From: Nocardia rhizosphaerihabitans | GTDB lineage: Bacteria; Actinomycetota; Actinomycetes; Mycobacteriales; Mycobacteriaceae | NCBI RefSeq assembly: GCF_014646295.1 | Contig: NZ_BMNE01000011.1 | Location: 62,001 to 126,000, forward strand | Length of the DNA: 64,000 nt | Direction of reading: 5' to 3' | In this document: one piece after another, positions 52,893 through 60,904 of the stretch | Numbering within the stretch: the first letter of the stretch is position 1 | Layout: the number at the start of each line of letters is the position of its first letter | Made by a program: the position numbers and the translations under genes | Notes under the pieces: generated by a model | Seen by the model: only the letters and a program-made list of their open reading frames with translations | Told to the model about the DNA's origin: nothing | Databases searched by the model: none

Positions 52893-53693
52893 ATGACCAT
52901 CGACACCTATTTCGCCGCCGGTAACGAAGTCCAGATGTTCGAGCTGGCTTTCGGCCGTCACGCTCCTGTCATGCTCACCGGCCCGACCGGCTGTGGAAAA
53001 ACGCGTTTCGTCGAGCACATGGGCCTGCTGCTGGGCAGGCCCGTGGTCACGATCAGCTGCCACGACGACCTCACCAGCTCCGATCTGGTCGGTCGGTTCA
53101 TGGTCGCCGGTGGTGACGTCGAGTGGCTCGACGGGCCACTGACGCGCGCGGTCAAAGCGGGTGCGATCTGCTACCTCGACGAGGTGGTCGAAGCCCGCCA
53201 CGACTCGCTGGCCATCCTGCACTCGCTGACCGACCACCGCCGCACGCTCTATCTCGACCGGACGCAGGAAGTAGTGCAAGCACCGCCGACCTTCATGCTC
53301 GTGTGCTCCTACAATCCCGGCTACCGCAGTTCACTCAAAGAACTCAAACCCTCGTTCCGGCAACGATTCATCACCCTGGCGATGACCTACCTGCCGCCCG
53401 TGCACGAAGCCGAACTGCTGGCCTCCGAAACCGGGGTAGACCCCGCGGCCGCCCGGCGACTGGTCGCGTGCGCAACTTCGATTCGCCAGGCCGACAGCGC
53501 CTTCCACTTCGAACCACCCTCGACCCGCGTACTCGTCACCGCTGCGGCCATGATCGCGGCGGGTGCCACCGAGATCGCCGCCGCCGAGGCCTGCGTTCTC
53601 GCGCCGCTGAGCAGTGACGGGGCGATTACCGACGGACTGCGTGAGATCGCGGCCGCCACTCTGCTCGCTCCCGAAACCTCGACCACGTCATAG
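52893..53693 (+). CDS. AAA+ ATPase of the NorQ/NirQ/CbbQ (MoxR) family
   Basis: A 266-residue AAA+ protein with Walker A GPTGCGKTRF, the family-specific CHDDLTSSDLVGRFMVAGGDVEW, Walker B ICYLDEVVEAR and SYNPGYRSSLKELKPSFRQRF. This is the NorQ/CbbQ signature. Such ATPases form hexameric rings that, with the VWA partner, activate nitric oxide reductase or Rubisco. No such client is in the window. GGAAGAAA precedes the ATG. Confidence 0.95.
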   Translation: MTIDTYFAAGNEVQMFELAFGRHAPVMLTGPTGCGKTRFVEHMGLLLGRPVVTISCHDDLTSSDLVGRFMVAGGDVEWLDGPLTRAVKAGAICYLDEVVEARHDSLAILHSLTDHRRTLYLDRTQEVVQAPPTFMLVCSYNPGYRSSLKELKPSFRQRFITLAMTYLPPVHEAELLASETGVDPAAARRLVACATSIRQADSAFHFEPPSTRVLVTAAAMIAAGATEIAAAEACVLAPLSSDGAITDGLREIAAATLLAPETSTTS

Positions 53694-53708
53694 AAAGGTG
53701 CGGCCGGC

Positions 53709-53837
53709 ATGGACCTGAAGGAACGCAAACGCAAAAGGGCACTGATCGTCTTCCAGATCGTCATCTACGGCTATCTGCTGACGATGTTCTTCATCCAGCT
53801 CTACATGTCCTTCGCCCGCGGGTGGTGGGACCTGTGA
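53709..53837 (+). CDS. 42-residue single-TM peptide
   Basis: A small gene encoding a 42-residue peptide: a basic N-terminus (MDLKERKRKR), then one hydrophobic helix and a C-terminal FARGWWDL. It has an AAAGGTG ribosome site and its stop overlaps the GTG start of the next membrane protein (GTGA), so it is coupled to that protein. It is likely a small membrane subunit. The family is unknown to me. Confidence 0.7.
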   Translation: MDLKERKRKRALIVFQIVIYGYLLTMFFIQLYMSFARGWWDL

Positions 53838-54538
53838 CGACGTCACGACCGGCGGCCGCCGACACGCCACCACTGTCGCTGGAAGACCACCACGAACAGT
53901 CCCGCCTGGCCCAGCGCCGCGCCGACAAATGGATGATCACCGGGGCCGCCCTGATGGGCATGTGGGCACCGGGGCTGATCGGACTGCCGATCTTCCTGCG
54001 CGGTGTCCAGCTGCAACGTCGAGCCGAGCGCGCGGGTCTGTCGGTGCGTCCGATGGTCATCACCCTCATCGGGTATCTCGTACTGATCGACGGCTGTCTC
54101 AACAGCCTCGGCTGGGCGCTGGATCTGGTCGCCAGCCACACCCTCATCAACCGCGTGCTGCTGGTCGGGTGGGGCAACATGTTCGACGCCGGATACTTCT
54201 GGCACTACAACGAACTGTGGGTCGGCGGCGCGGCAGGGCCGGGCGAGAAAGCTCTGGTCGCGGGACTCATTCTCACGGTCTTCTCGATGCGCGTCGCCGC
54301 GGCGATCGGGTTCCTGCAGATGAAGCGCTGGGGCCAGCAATGGATGATCGTCACCTGCTGGATGGGTGTGGTCACCTGGGTCGTCTACGTGTTCAACATG
54401 ACCATGTACGCCGATGTCCGCTACGCCGGAACCGTCTTCCCCGTCATCGGCTGGTGGCTCTACGACATCTTCTACATCACCCCCTTTCTCGCCATCCCCT
54501 ACCTGCACACCGTCAACCGCGAAATCTTCTCCGACTGA
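53834..54538 (+). CDS. Five-TM membrane protein, copy B
   Basis: A paralogue of the protein at 50070, about 234 residues, with the same five hydrophobic segments and the same conserved motifs (FDAGYFWHYNELWVGG, MKRWGQQWMI, HTVNREIFSD). The C-terminal 40 or so codons are almost identical to copy A at the DNA level, while the N-terminus has diverged. The GTG start at 53834 overlaps the small peptide stop; GTGs at 53822 and 53825 are alternatives. Function is unknown; a metal-binding role is inferred from conserved His, Asp and Glu. Confidence 0.8.
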   Translation: MTTSRPAAADTPPLSLEDHHEQSRLAQRRADKWMITGAALMGMWAPGLIGLPIFLRGVQLQRRAERAGLSVRPMVITLIGYLVLIDGCLNSLGWALDLVASHTLINRVLLVGWGNMFDAGYFWHYNELWVGGAAGPGEKALVAGLILTVFSMRVAAAIGFLQMKRWGQQWMIVTCWMGVVTWVVYVFNMTMYADVRYAGTVFPVIGWWLYDIFYITPFLAIPYLHTVNREIFSD

Positions 54539-54563
54539 ACGATATTCGAGGGATACCAACATC

Positions 54564-54992
54564 GTGACCACACCGGCTTCGACCGACACCGAACCCGCCG
54601 ACGACCTCCCGGCGGGCACCACTCCCTATTACGCGCGCATGCACACCTGGATCAAACGAGCCGTCCTGGTATGCCTGATCGCCCTCGTCTTCGAGGGCGC
54701 GTTCACGCTGCCGTTCATGGCGGTCTACTACGGCTACCCAACCCTGAGCCTGACCGAGATCTGCAGCGAATTGTACAAAGTGCGGTACTCCGACGACACC
54801 CTCGAGTGCAAATACCCTTACCCACCGCTCGGGCCACCAGAAGGCGCACAAGGCAAGGACACCGCCCAGGACGAATGGGGAATCCAGCCCACCCCGAAAT
54901 ACCACCGGCTCGGCTTCCGCGAACTTGTACGCCTGCACGACGAACGCGAAGCCCGCAAGGCTGCCGAGCAACAGCAAGATGCGCCCCCCTGA
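54564..54992 (+). CDS. Single-TM protein of the AAA/VWA locus
   Basis: A 142-residue protein with an N-terminal soluble part of about 30 residues, a single hydrophobic segment (AVLVCLIALVFEGAFTLPFM), then an exported or lumenal-looking polar domain containing two cysteines (EICSELYKVRY and LECKYPYPP) and a charged C-terminal tail. There is no CxxCH heme motif, so it is not a NorC-type cytochrome. It follows copy B and is probably the last gene of the locus. The GTG start at 54564 has GAGGGA upstream. Confidence 0.75.
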   Translation: MTTPASTDTEPADDLPAGTTPYYARMHTWIKRAVLVCLIALVFEGAFTLPFMAVYYGYPTLSLTEICSELYKVRYSDDTLECKYPYPPLGPPEGAQGKDTAQDEWGIQPTPKYHRLGFRELVRLHDEREARKAAEQQQDAPP

Positions 54993-55335
54993 GCATCCAG
55001 AGTCCGTGTGACCCACAATGCCGGCAAGCACGCGATCGCGTCTGGTGATCGAACTGTCCGAAAGTCGTCGACGGTAGCGACCGTGGACTCGTCGTACTGT
55101 GTCGCGCAACTCGGGCGGGCGGCGGGTTCATCGCAGGTTGCCGACTGATCCGCACCGTAGAACCAGCGGCGAGAACCTTCCCGATCACCAGGCCGTCGAG
55201 GTGCGGGAACACGACCCCCATCGGTCCAAGTGTCCGATGCCAGTTGAGGTGACGTAGCGTTCGGGCCGCGACCAGGAGTGTGTCATGTATGTGGCAGAAG
55301 GTCGGGCGGGTTCTCTGCCAGGTTGTTGACGCAAG
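54993..55335. other. Gap with ISL3-type transposase fragment
   Basis: No intact gene is seen. The minus strand carries an N-terminal fragment of an ISL3-type transposase at about 55050-55221. Confidence 0.5.
55050..55221 (-). pseudogene. ISL3-family transposase N-terminal fragment, frameshifted
   Basis: In one frame it reads VFPHLDGLVIGKVLAAGSTV, and in a second frame, after a shift near 55109, TVRRVHGRYRRRLSDSS. Together these match the N-terminus of ISL3-family transposases (FPHL...V..GTTVRI ... RRVHSRYQR.LAD). The remainder of the gene is absent. Confidence 0.55.
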
Positions 55336-56472
55336 TCAGTGTTTCGATGCGGCCCGAAGTTGATCGAATGCTCGCAGTGATGGGGTTTGGTCAAGGAACT
55401 TCTTGATCTGGGCGGAGCAGTCCTCGATGGAGTCGGTGCTGGTATCGACTTCGAGGTCATAGATGGCCTGGGCGTGGACGGATTCGATCTGCTGGGCGGC
55501 GGTGCCGATTGGGCGGTCCCCGCGTTGCTGTTCGCGGCGCTGTAGTTCGTCGGCTGAGCAGTGGACACCGATGAAGACGACGTCGATGCCAGCGAGAACG
55601 GTCAGACAGTCGTTCAGGCGCCAAGGCTCGCTCAGGACGTGGTCCATGATGATGTCGTTGCCTGCGTGGGTCATTCCGGCGACGGCTCGGTGAAATCCTG
55701 CTCGGGTTCGTTGGAGGACTTCAGCGAGCTCGGTCGTGTCGAGTTCGTGGGTTCGGGTTTGCGAACGCATCGCGCCGATCATGTCGATGCCCATGTGAAA
55801 GAAGGGGCCTTCGAGGTCGAGCTGCAGTTGGCGCGCGAGGCTGGACTTGCCCGAACTCGACACGCCGTTGAGAAGAATGACCTGACCAGCCGTGGTTTCA
55901 TCAAAGTGTTCGGTGGCGCCGGAGGGCTCAGACATGTCTTCCATAGTGGCGGAATATTCGCTGACCGGCAGGGGTGGCCGGGGCGTCGGGCCGCGGCGAC
56001 TGAAGACATAATCGTGGACGGATTGATAGGTGACGGCCGCATGGTGGTCGTCGAGCAGACCTTCCCAGATCTCCCGGATGGAGATCAACGGTGCGCCGGT
56101 GAGAAGAGCGTCGATGTGCGATTCCAGTCCTCGCAGGCCAGGGCGCTCGCGACGGGGATATTTCTTGCGCGTGGGCGGGTTCGGTGATCGCAGTGCAGCC
56201 TGGACGGTGCGCCAGCCGACCTGGTGCTTGCGTTCGATGGCTCTGCCCGACATGCCCGCGAGAGCGTAGCGGCGGATGGCCGCATAGACCTGCTTTTTGG
56301 CTTCGACGTTGCGCTGCTTGCGTTTTCGTTGTTCGGCGACGATGCCGAGGCGCTTGGGCTGCCGTCGCCGGGCGGCCAGTTCGGGGAAGATGCGCAGAAC
56401 AACCGGCGTGGTGCGGCCGCTGACGGTGGCGAGTTTGGCCAGCCTCGCCACCCCAGCCATCGCAGCACCCAC
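55336..56472 (-). CDS. Fusion of IS21 IstA-like HTH and chloramphenicol-phosphotransferase-like kinase
   Basis: In one frame of 378 residues, the first ~20 are the tail of an IS5 transposase, about residues 50-165 resemble the DNA-binding N-terminus of IS21-type transposases (AAIRRYALAGMSGRAIERK, RKKYPRRE, ISIREIWEGLLDDH), and the rest is a P-loop kinase with Walker A NGVSSSGKSS, of the chloramphenicol phosphotransferase family. The native kinase start may be MEDMSEPSG near residue 176. The fusion may thus be an accident of insertion; whether it is expressed is not known. Confidence 0.6.
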   Translation of the reverse strand: MGAAMAGVARLAKLATVSGRTTPVVLRIFPELAARRRQPKRLGIVAEQRKRKQRNVEAKKQVYAAIRRYALAGMSGRAIERKHQVGWRTVQAALRSPNPPTRKKYPRRERPGLRGLESHIDALLTGAPLISIREIWEGLLDDHHAAVTYQSVHDYVFSRRGPTPRPPLPVSEYSATMEDMSEPSGATEHFDETTAGQVILLNGVSSSGKSSLARQLQLDLEGPFFHMGIDMIGAMRSQTRTHELDTTELAEVLQRTRAGFHRAVAGMTHAGNDIIMDHVLSEPWRLNDCLTVLAGIDVVFIGVHCSADELQRREQQRGDRPIGTAAQQIESVHAQAIYDLEVDTSTDSIEDCSAQIKKFLDQTPSLRAFDQLRAASKH

Positions 56473-57198
56473 CCCCGCGCAAACGGTAATCGCGCAAGAT
56501 CTTCCAGGTCTTCATCCGGGCGAAAGCATGCTCGACGCGAGCGCGGACCTTGCGGTGGGAAATGTTGTGTGCCTGTTTCCATTCCGGCAGCTCGACACCA
56601 GCGGGATGATCAAGCCGGTGCCCTGATAGCCGCCATCCGCAATCACCACTGCGTTGCGGCAGACATCGGCCGCACCGGACTCGGTCCAGGCCCGGCAGTC
56701 GTTGCGGTTGCCCGGCAACGGCCGCCCGAGCGCGACGACGAGTTCGGTGTCAGCGTCGATCACGACCTGATGGTTGGTCGAGTACCGGTAGTTCTTGCTC
56801 TGGGCGGCGAGGTTGATCACGGGTCGGGACCAGGTGCCGTCCACGATCGACACCGCACCACGCGGGAACCGGGCCCGGGGCCGTAGCGCCAACGCCGGTC
56901 CAACGTCATCGATCACCCGGGCCGCGGCCGACTTCGAGACTCCGAACACCGCCGCGAGCTGCCGCATCGTGAGGTTGGTCCGCAAGTAGGTGGCCACCAG
57001 CAACACCCGGTCTTCGAAACACAACCCCCACGGCCGCCCCCGCAACGGCCGATCAGCGCCCTCGCGCCGCAACTGGGTAATCAGGCGAGCGAACGTGCGT
57101 GGCCGCAGCCCGGAGAACAACTCCACCATCACCGGGTCAGACGCCGAGATCACCACCGCGACACGATACCCGTTGCTGCTCAACGACTTACGGGACAT
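56420..57198 (-). pseudogene. IS5-family transposase, frameshifted
   Basis: The frame from 57198 encodes 228 residues with an N-terminal HTH and DDE_Tnp_4 motifs (VDGTWSRPV, GNRNDCRAW, IADGGYQGTGLIIP). The normal C-terminus (GVELPEWKQAHNISHRKVRA, VEHAFARMKTWKILRDYRLR) continues in a different frame near 56620, and the last piece (AAMAGVARLAKLATV) in yet another. At least two frameshifts make the element inactive. Confidence 0.8.
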
Positions 57199-58612
57199 CC
57201 CTCAGGCGACCTCACATCGGCAGACGTAAAGCGCTTCTGGCTCCGTGCCACACACCTACATTCGGCCTCGAGGCGCCATTTGACAGTGCGAGTACACCGC
57301 CATCTATCACTGCGAGTAACAGCCACGAGCACCACCACCTCTCGTGAATCGACTTGGTCCGCGGACACCTTGAATCCGCGTTCGAGATCCAGCGAGTGAG
57401 CCTTTCGGGTGATACGGATACGGGTGGTAGTCGATCGACAGCAGCGCATTATTCGGTGCGCAGCTCGGACGCCGACGCCTCCGTCGCGCGCAAGGCCGCC
57501 GACCCGGCGACCCGACCGCATGCATCGGCTCGAGCGAGAAGGCACACCGCGAACTCGGCTGGAAACCACAGCGCCCCAGGGCTTGACGACATCATCACCG
57601 ACGCGTGGCAGCTTCATCGCGCTCTCTATGCGCGGGTGTAGCGGAGGAGACAAGAGTCTGAATCTTCGATGCGCAACAGAAGGAAGCGAACAGATCCGCT
57701 GCCTGTCCGCCGCTGCCGAGCGGCAGTGACGTTCTCAAATCGACGTCGCGTAGCCGACCGCCAACCCCACGGCATCGAACCGTGCCAGCAACTCCAGAGC
57801 ATCCGTGCTGGCAGTATCCGACTCGCTCGGAGATGAGCGCAGCGCTCCCTCTTCCACGGACATAGGCGCGGGGTAGACCGGCCTTGTCCGCCCCGCACCC
57901 GCCGTGGCGTTGCCAGAAGGGCCGGGATTCCGCCAGGGGAGACACACGCACCACTCGGGGCAGAGAAAGCGCCCGCCAGCACTGCGGTTCGCACGGGGTG
58001 TCATCATCGGTACAGCGCGCTGGTCCGACGATCCTGCCGGACAAGCGTTCATGTCGCCAGGCGGCACCACTACGGGGCTTGGGGATACAAGAGCCGCCGG
58101 TTGCTGCTGGCGAGTAGCAAACCGCACCGCCCCAGTCGAGCGTCACCAGGCGTGCGTGTGGCGAGTGGCGTTAGCGCCGAATTAGCGGCTGGTACGGCGA
58201 GTCTCACCGAAGTAGAACGTTGCTCTCCACCAGATCGTATTGTAATCTCGCCAGGGGGGGGTAAGCCGCGCAAGGGCGCTCGGCCGGAATCCAAAGCTTC
58301 AGCCGACGTAAGACTGAGATAGCAGAGGGCTCAGGGGGACCGATGCCAAGTCACGACGATTCACGCGCACTGATAGCCGGCTCGCTTGCTGGCGTCGGTT
58401 TCAGAAGATCCAGTCGCCTGCTCACACCTCGAAGCAACCGTTACTGACCCGGTTTCCAATATCCTGGGCCGCCGCCCTCGCGGCGCAGTGCTGCGCGCGA
58501 GACGCGGCACGCCCGGATTCATTTCAGTAGCCCGGCGGCCGGAGTTGTCGACTGCCCGGATACGCAATCCATGCTTCACAACGAATTTTCTTGACTTCCA
58601 AGGAGTCTCATC
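57199..58612. other. Long stretch without a recognisable gene
   Basis: No convincing gene was found over 1.4 kb on either strand; the open frames are short and lack family motifs. The part beyond the IS21-like repeats (57324 on) has a G8 tract at 58253 and no clear terminator. An unrecognised small RNA cannot be excluded. A ribosome site (AAGGAG) for the aminotransferase gene ends the stretch. Confidence 0.5.
57275..57323. repeat. Two tandem 24-25-bp repeats, IS21-type end
   Basis: Two units starting GCCAT and sharing TGCGAGTA, 24 bp apart (57275 and 57299), are the kind of multiple transposase-binding repeat found at IS21-family ends. They match the IstA-like remnant at 56.0-56.4 kb in orientation, with the IS5 gene lying between. 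Confidence 0.5.
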
Positions 58613-60886
58613 GTGAAGGTCGACCACGACCAGCAGGACAATACTCAGCGGCAGCAGTCGCGATTCGCGCCGACAGCGCGCTGGGTGCGCGATCTGATCA
58701 TCGAACGCAATACATACGCCCGCCCGAACATGCTGTTCGCGGGGCAGTCCGTCAGCGAGGAGGGGGCGCAGCTGGCCTACACGCTGAGTATGGCACATAC
58801 TCCGGGGACCGAGGCTGGCGACTGTGTATCGTTCCTGGCGAATTCCACCGAAGAGGGGATCTCCGCGGCGGTCAAACTCGCGCGCCACACCGCCGCCCGT
58901 AACAACCGTTCAGGCCAAGTCCTGTTCATCGATCCGCAACAATCGCTGGCCCGGTACTTCGACCCGGTCGGCGACGGGCTCACCGACGCCCTCGTGCCCG
59001 GTGTGCGGTTGGTCGATTCCGTCAAGGAGGCCATCGACGCGCTTCCCACGGAGTCGTGGGGAGCGGTACTGATCGTCCTGTCCGCTGAACTCGACGGGCA
59101 ATCGGAGGAAGTGGCGGACCTGCTGCGCACGGCGGCCGCCGACGGCGCGATGCGTATCGTCTGCGACCGTCGGCCGGTTCCGGTCGCGACCGGTGAGCGC
59201 CAGCTGCCCGCCGCCACCCTCGATGCCGATGTCTGGGTCTACGGTGAGAACCTCACCGACAACCAGGTCCCGTTCGGTTGCTCGGTAATGACGCGGCAGG
59301 CATACACAGTGTGGAACAACCCCGTCGATTGCCTCGCGCACAGCTCGACCTTCGGCGGCAACGGCGTCGCGGCTACAGCCGCACTGCACGTGCTGCGGGA
59401 ACGCGGCTATCTCGACGATCGGGCCGAGCGGGCGCTTGCCGACATCATCGCCAGCCGCCGCGCCCGTAACGAAGCGTTCGCCCGCTACGTCAGTCCGCCG
59501 GCGGCCGGCTTGCTCGAGGCATTCGAGCTCGACTTCGATATCAAACAGGCTCGCGGCTCATTGTTGACCATGCGCGACGGCCAAACCCTGCTCGATTGCG
59601 CGGGTGGCGCCGGTGCGAGCCTGCGCGGACACAATCCTCCCGAGGTGCGCGCGACGGTCGCGGCGCACGACCCGGCGCACGACTACTTCGCTGACCTCGA
59701 GCAGTACTTGCACACGCTGACCGGATTCGACCATGCGTTTCCCGCGGTCAGTGGCGCCACCTGCGTCGAAACCGCCCTGACGCTGGCCAGGCTGGCCAGT
59801 CCCGAGCGGAAGACGATCGTGACCTTCCGCGGCAACTACTCCGGGAAAACCCTCGCCTCGCTGAGCATGAGCAAACACGGACCGCAACGATCGGCCACGA
59901 TCCCGGAAGCGTTCCGGCCTTACTATTCGAATCTCGTCTACATCGACCCGATGAGTCCGAACGCCAAGCGTGACTTCGAACGTGCGCTCGACAACGACGA
60001 CGTCGGCCTGGTCTGGTTCGAGCTCGTCCAGGGCTTTTCGTGCCGGGAGATCTCGCCAGATCTCGTCGAGATGGTCGACGAGCGCAAGAGGACTGGCGGC
60101 TATCTCATCGGCGTCGACGAGGTGCTCACCGGAGGCTGGCGGACCGGTGAAAGCTTCCTGGCCCATCCCGCGGCGATCGCCTCGGCCGACTTCACCACGT
60201 TGGCGAAACCGTTGTCCGACATGACTATTCCTATGGCAGTCATGCTGTGCCGCGTCGACGCCGTCGACCGGGCCACCCGATACGATTCCACCCTGGTGGA
60301 GCGACTGCGGTACGGGTATCGCAACGGCTTGGGCGCGCACTTGGCACTCGACGCGCTGCGCGCGGTGAATACCGTTGAGCAGCACGCTCTGCGCCGGCGC
60401 GAACTGCAGGCGCTGCGTTCCGGCCTAGAACGTCTCGCCGAATCGTCGCCGCTGTTCGAGGGGGTGGTCGGCCGGGGCAGCCACCTGCGGCTGGCGATGA
60501 ACCGGCGCTGGTTCCCGCAGCGCTCGAACTCGATGCTGACGCTGGCGGTCGAGGGCTCACTGATGGACATCATGGCCAACCGGTGCCGTGTGCTGATCGC
60601 GGACCAGCGGTTCTTCCCGCCGCTGTTCGCCCGACCGGGCACGATGCAGGAGGCCGTGGATCGTCTGTCGGTCGGGCTGGCCGATGTCACTCCCGCCCAT
60701 GTCTACGCGAACCTCGTCTCCCGGATCAGCGCCCATGCGCTCCGGCAGACATGGCGAACGACCCTGCGGTTCGGGACCGGAGGCCGTAGCCGGGGCAGGT
60801 TCCAGAGCCCGCCCGAGTTCGGCTCGCGGCAACGATACGACGACAGTCACCGTCGGACGCCACTCACCTCTGCCCCCACCGAATAG
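58613..60886 (+). CDS. Double-domain class-III aminotransferase, first domain degenerate
   Basis: A 757-residue protein that looks like two PLP-dependent class-III aminotransferase units. The N-terminal unit keeps AHSSTFGGNGVAATAAL but, at the place of the PLP lysine, reads YGENLTDNQVPFG, so it is probably inactive. The C-terminal unit has the PLP-contact region VSGATCVETAL, VDEVLTGGW and a lysine in TLAKPLSD that could form the Schiff base. It likely transfers an amino group to a bulky ketone or aldehyde. AAGGAG precedes the GTG start. An MMPL transporter follows. Confidence 0.85.
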   Translation: MKVDHDQQDNTQRQQSRFAPTARWVRDLIIERNTYARPNMLFAGQSVSEEGAQLAYTLSMAHTPGTEAGDCVSFLANSTEEGISAAVKLARHTAARNNRSGQVLFIDPQQSLARYFDPVGDGLTDALVPGVRLVDSVKEAIDALPTESWGAVLIVLSAELDGQSEEVADLLRTAAADGAMRIVCDRRPVPVATGERQLPAATLDADVWVYGENLTDNQVPFGCSVMTRQAYTVWNNPVDCLAHSSTFGGNGVAATAALHVLRERGYLDDRAERALADIIASRRARNEAFARYVSPPAAGLLEAFELDFDIKQARGSLLTMRDGQTLLDCAGGAGASLRGHNPPEVRATVAAHDPAHDYFADLEQYLHTLTGFDHAFPAVSGATCVETALTLARLASPERKTIVTFRGNYSGKTLASLSMSKHGPQRSATIPEAFRPYYSNLVYIDPMSPNAKRDFERALDNDDVGLVWFELVQGFSCREISPDLVEMVDERKRTGGYLIGVDEVLTGGWRTGESFLAHPAAIASADFTTLAKPLSDMTIPMAVMLCRVDAVDRATRYDSTLVERLRYGYRNGLGAHLALDALRAVNTVEQHALRRRELQALRSGLERLAESSPLFEGVVGRGSHLRLAMNRRWFPQRSNSMLTLAVEGSLMDIMANRCRVLIADQRFFPPLFARPGTMQEAVDRLSVGLADVTPAHVYANLVSRISAHALRQTWRTTLRFGTGGRSRGRFQSPPEFGSRQRYDDSHRRTPLTSAPTE

Positions 60887-60904
60887 AGAACGGACAGGCA
60901 CGCG

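Noticed and set aside
52893..53693. Locus as a nitric oxide reductase (nor) operon
   Set aside because: NorB heme-ligand histidine motifs and a NorC CxxCH are absent, so only the NorQ/NorD-type pair is supported.
57600..57700. A tRNA-like sequence near 57620-57660
   Set aside because: No complete cloverleaf or T-arm consensus could be drawn on either strand.
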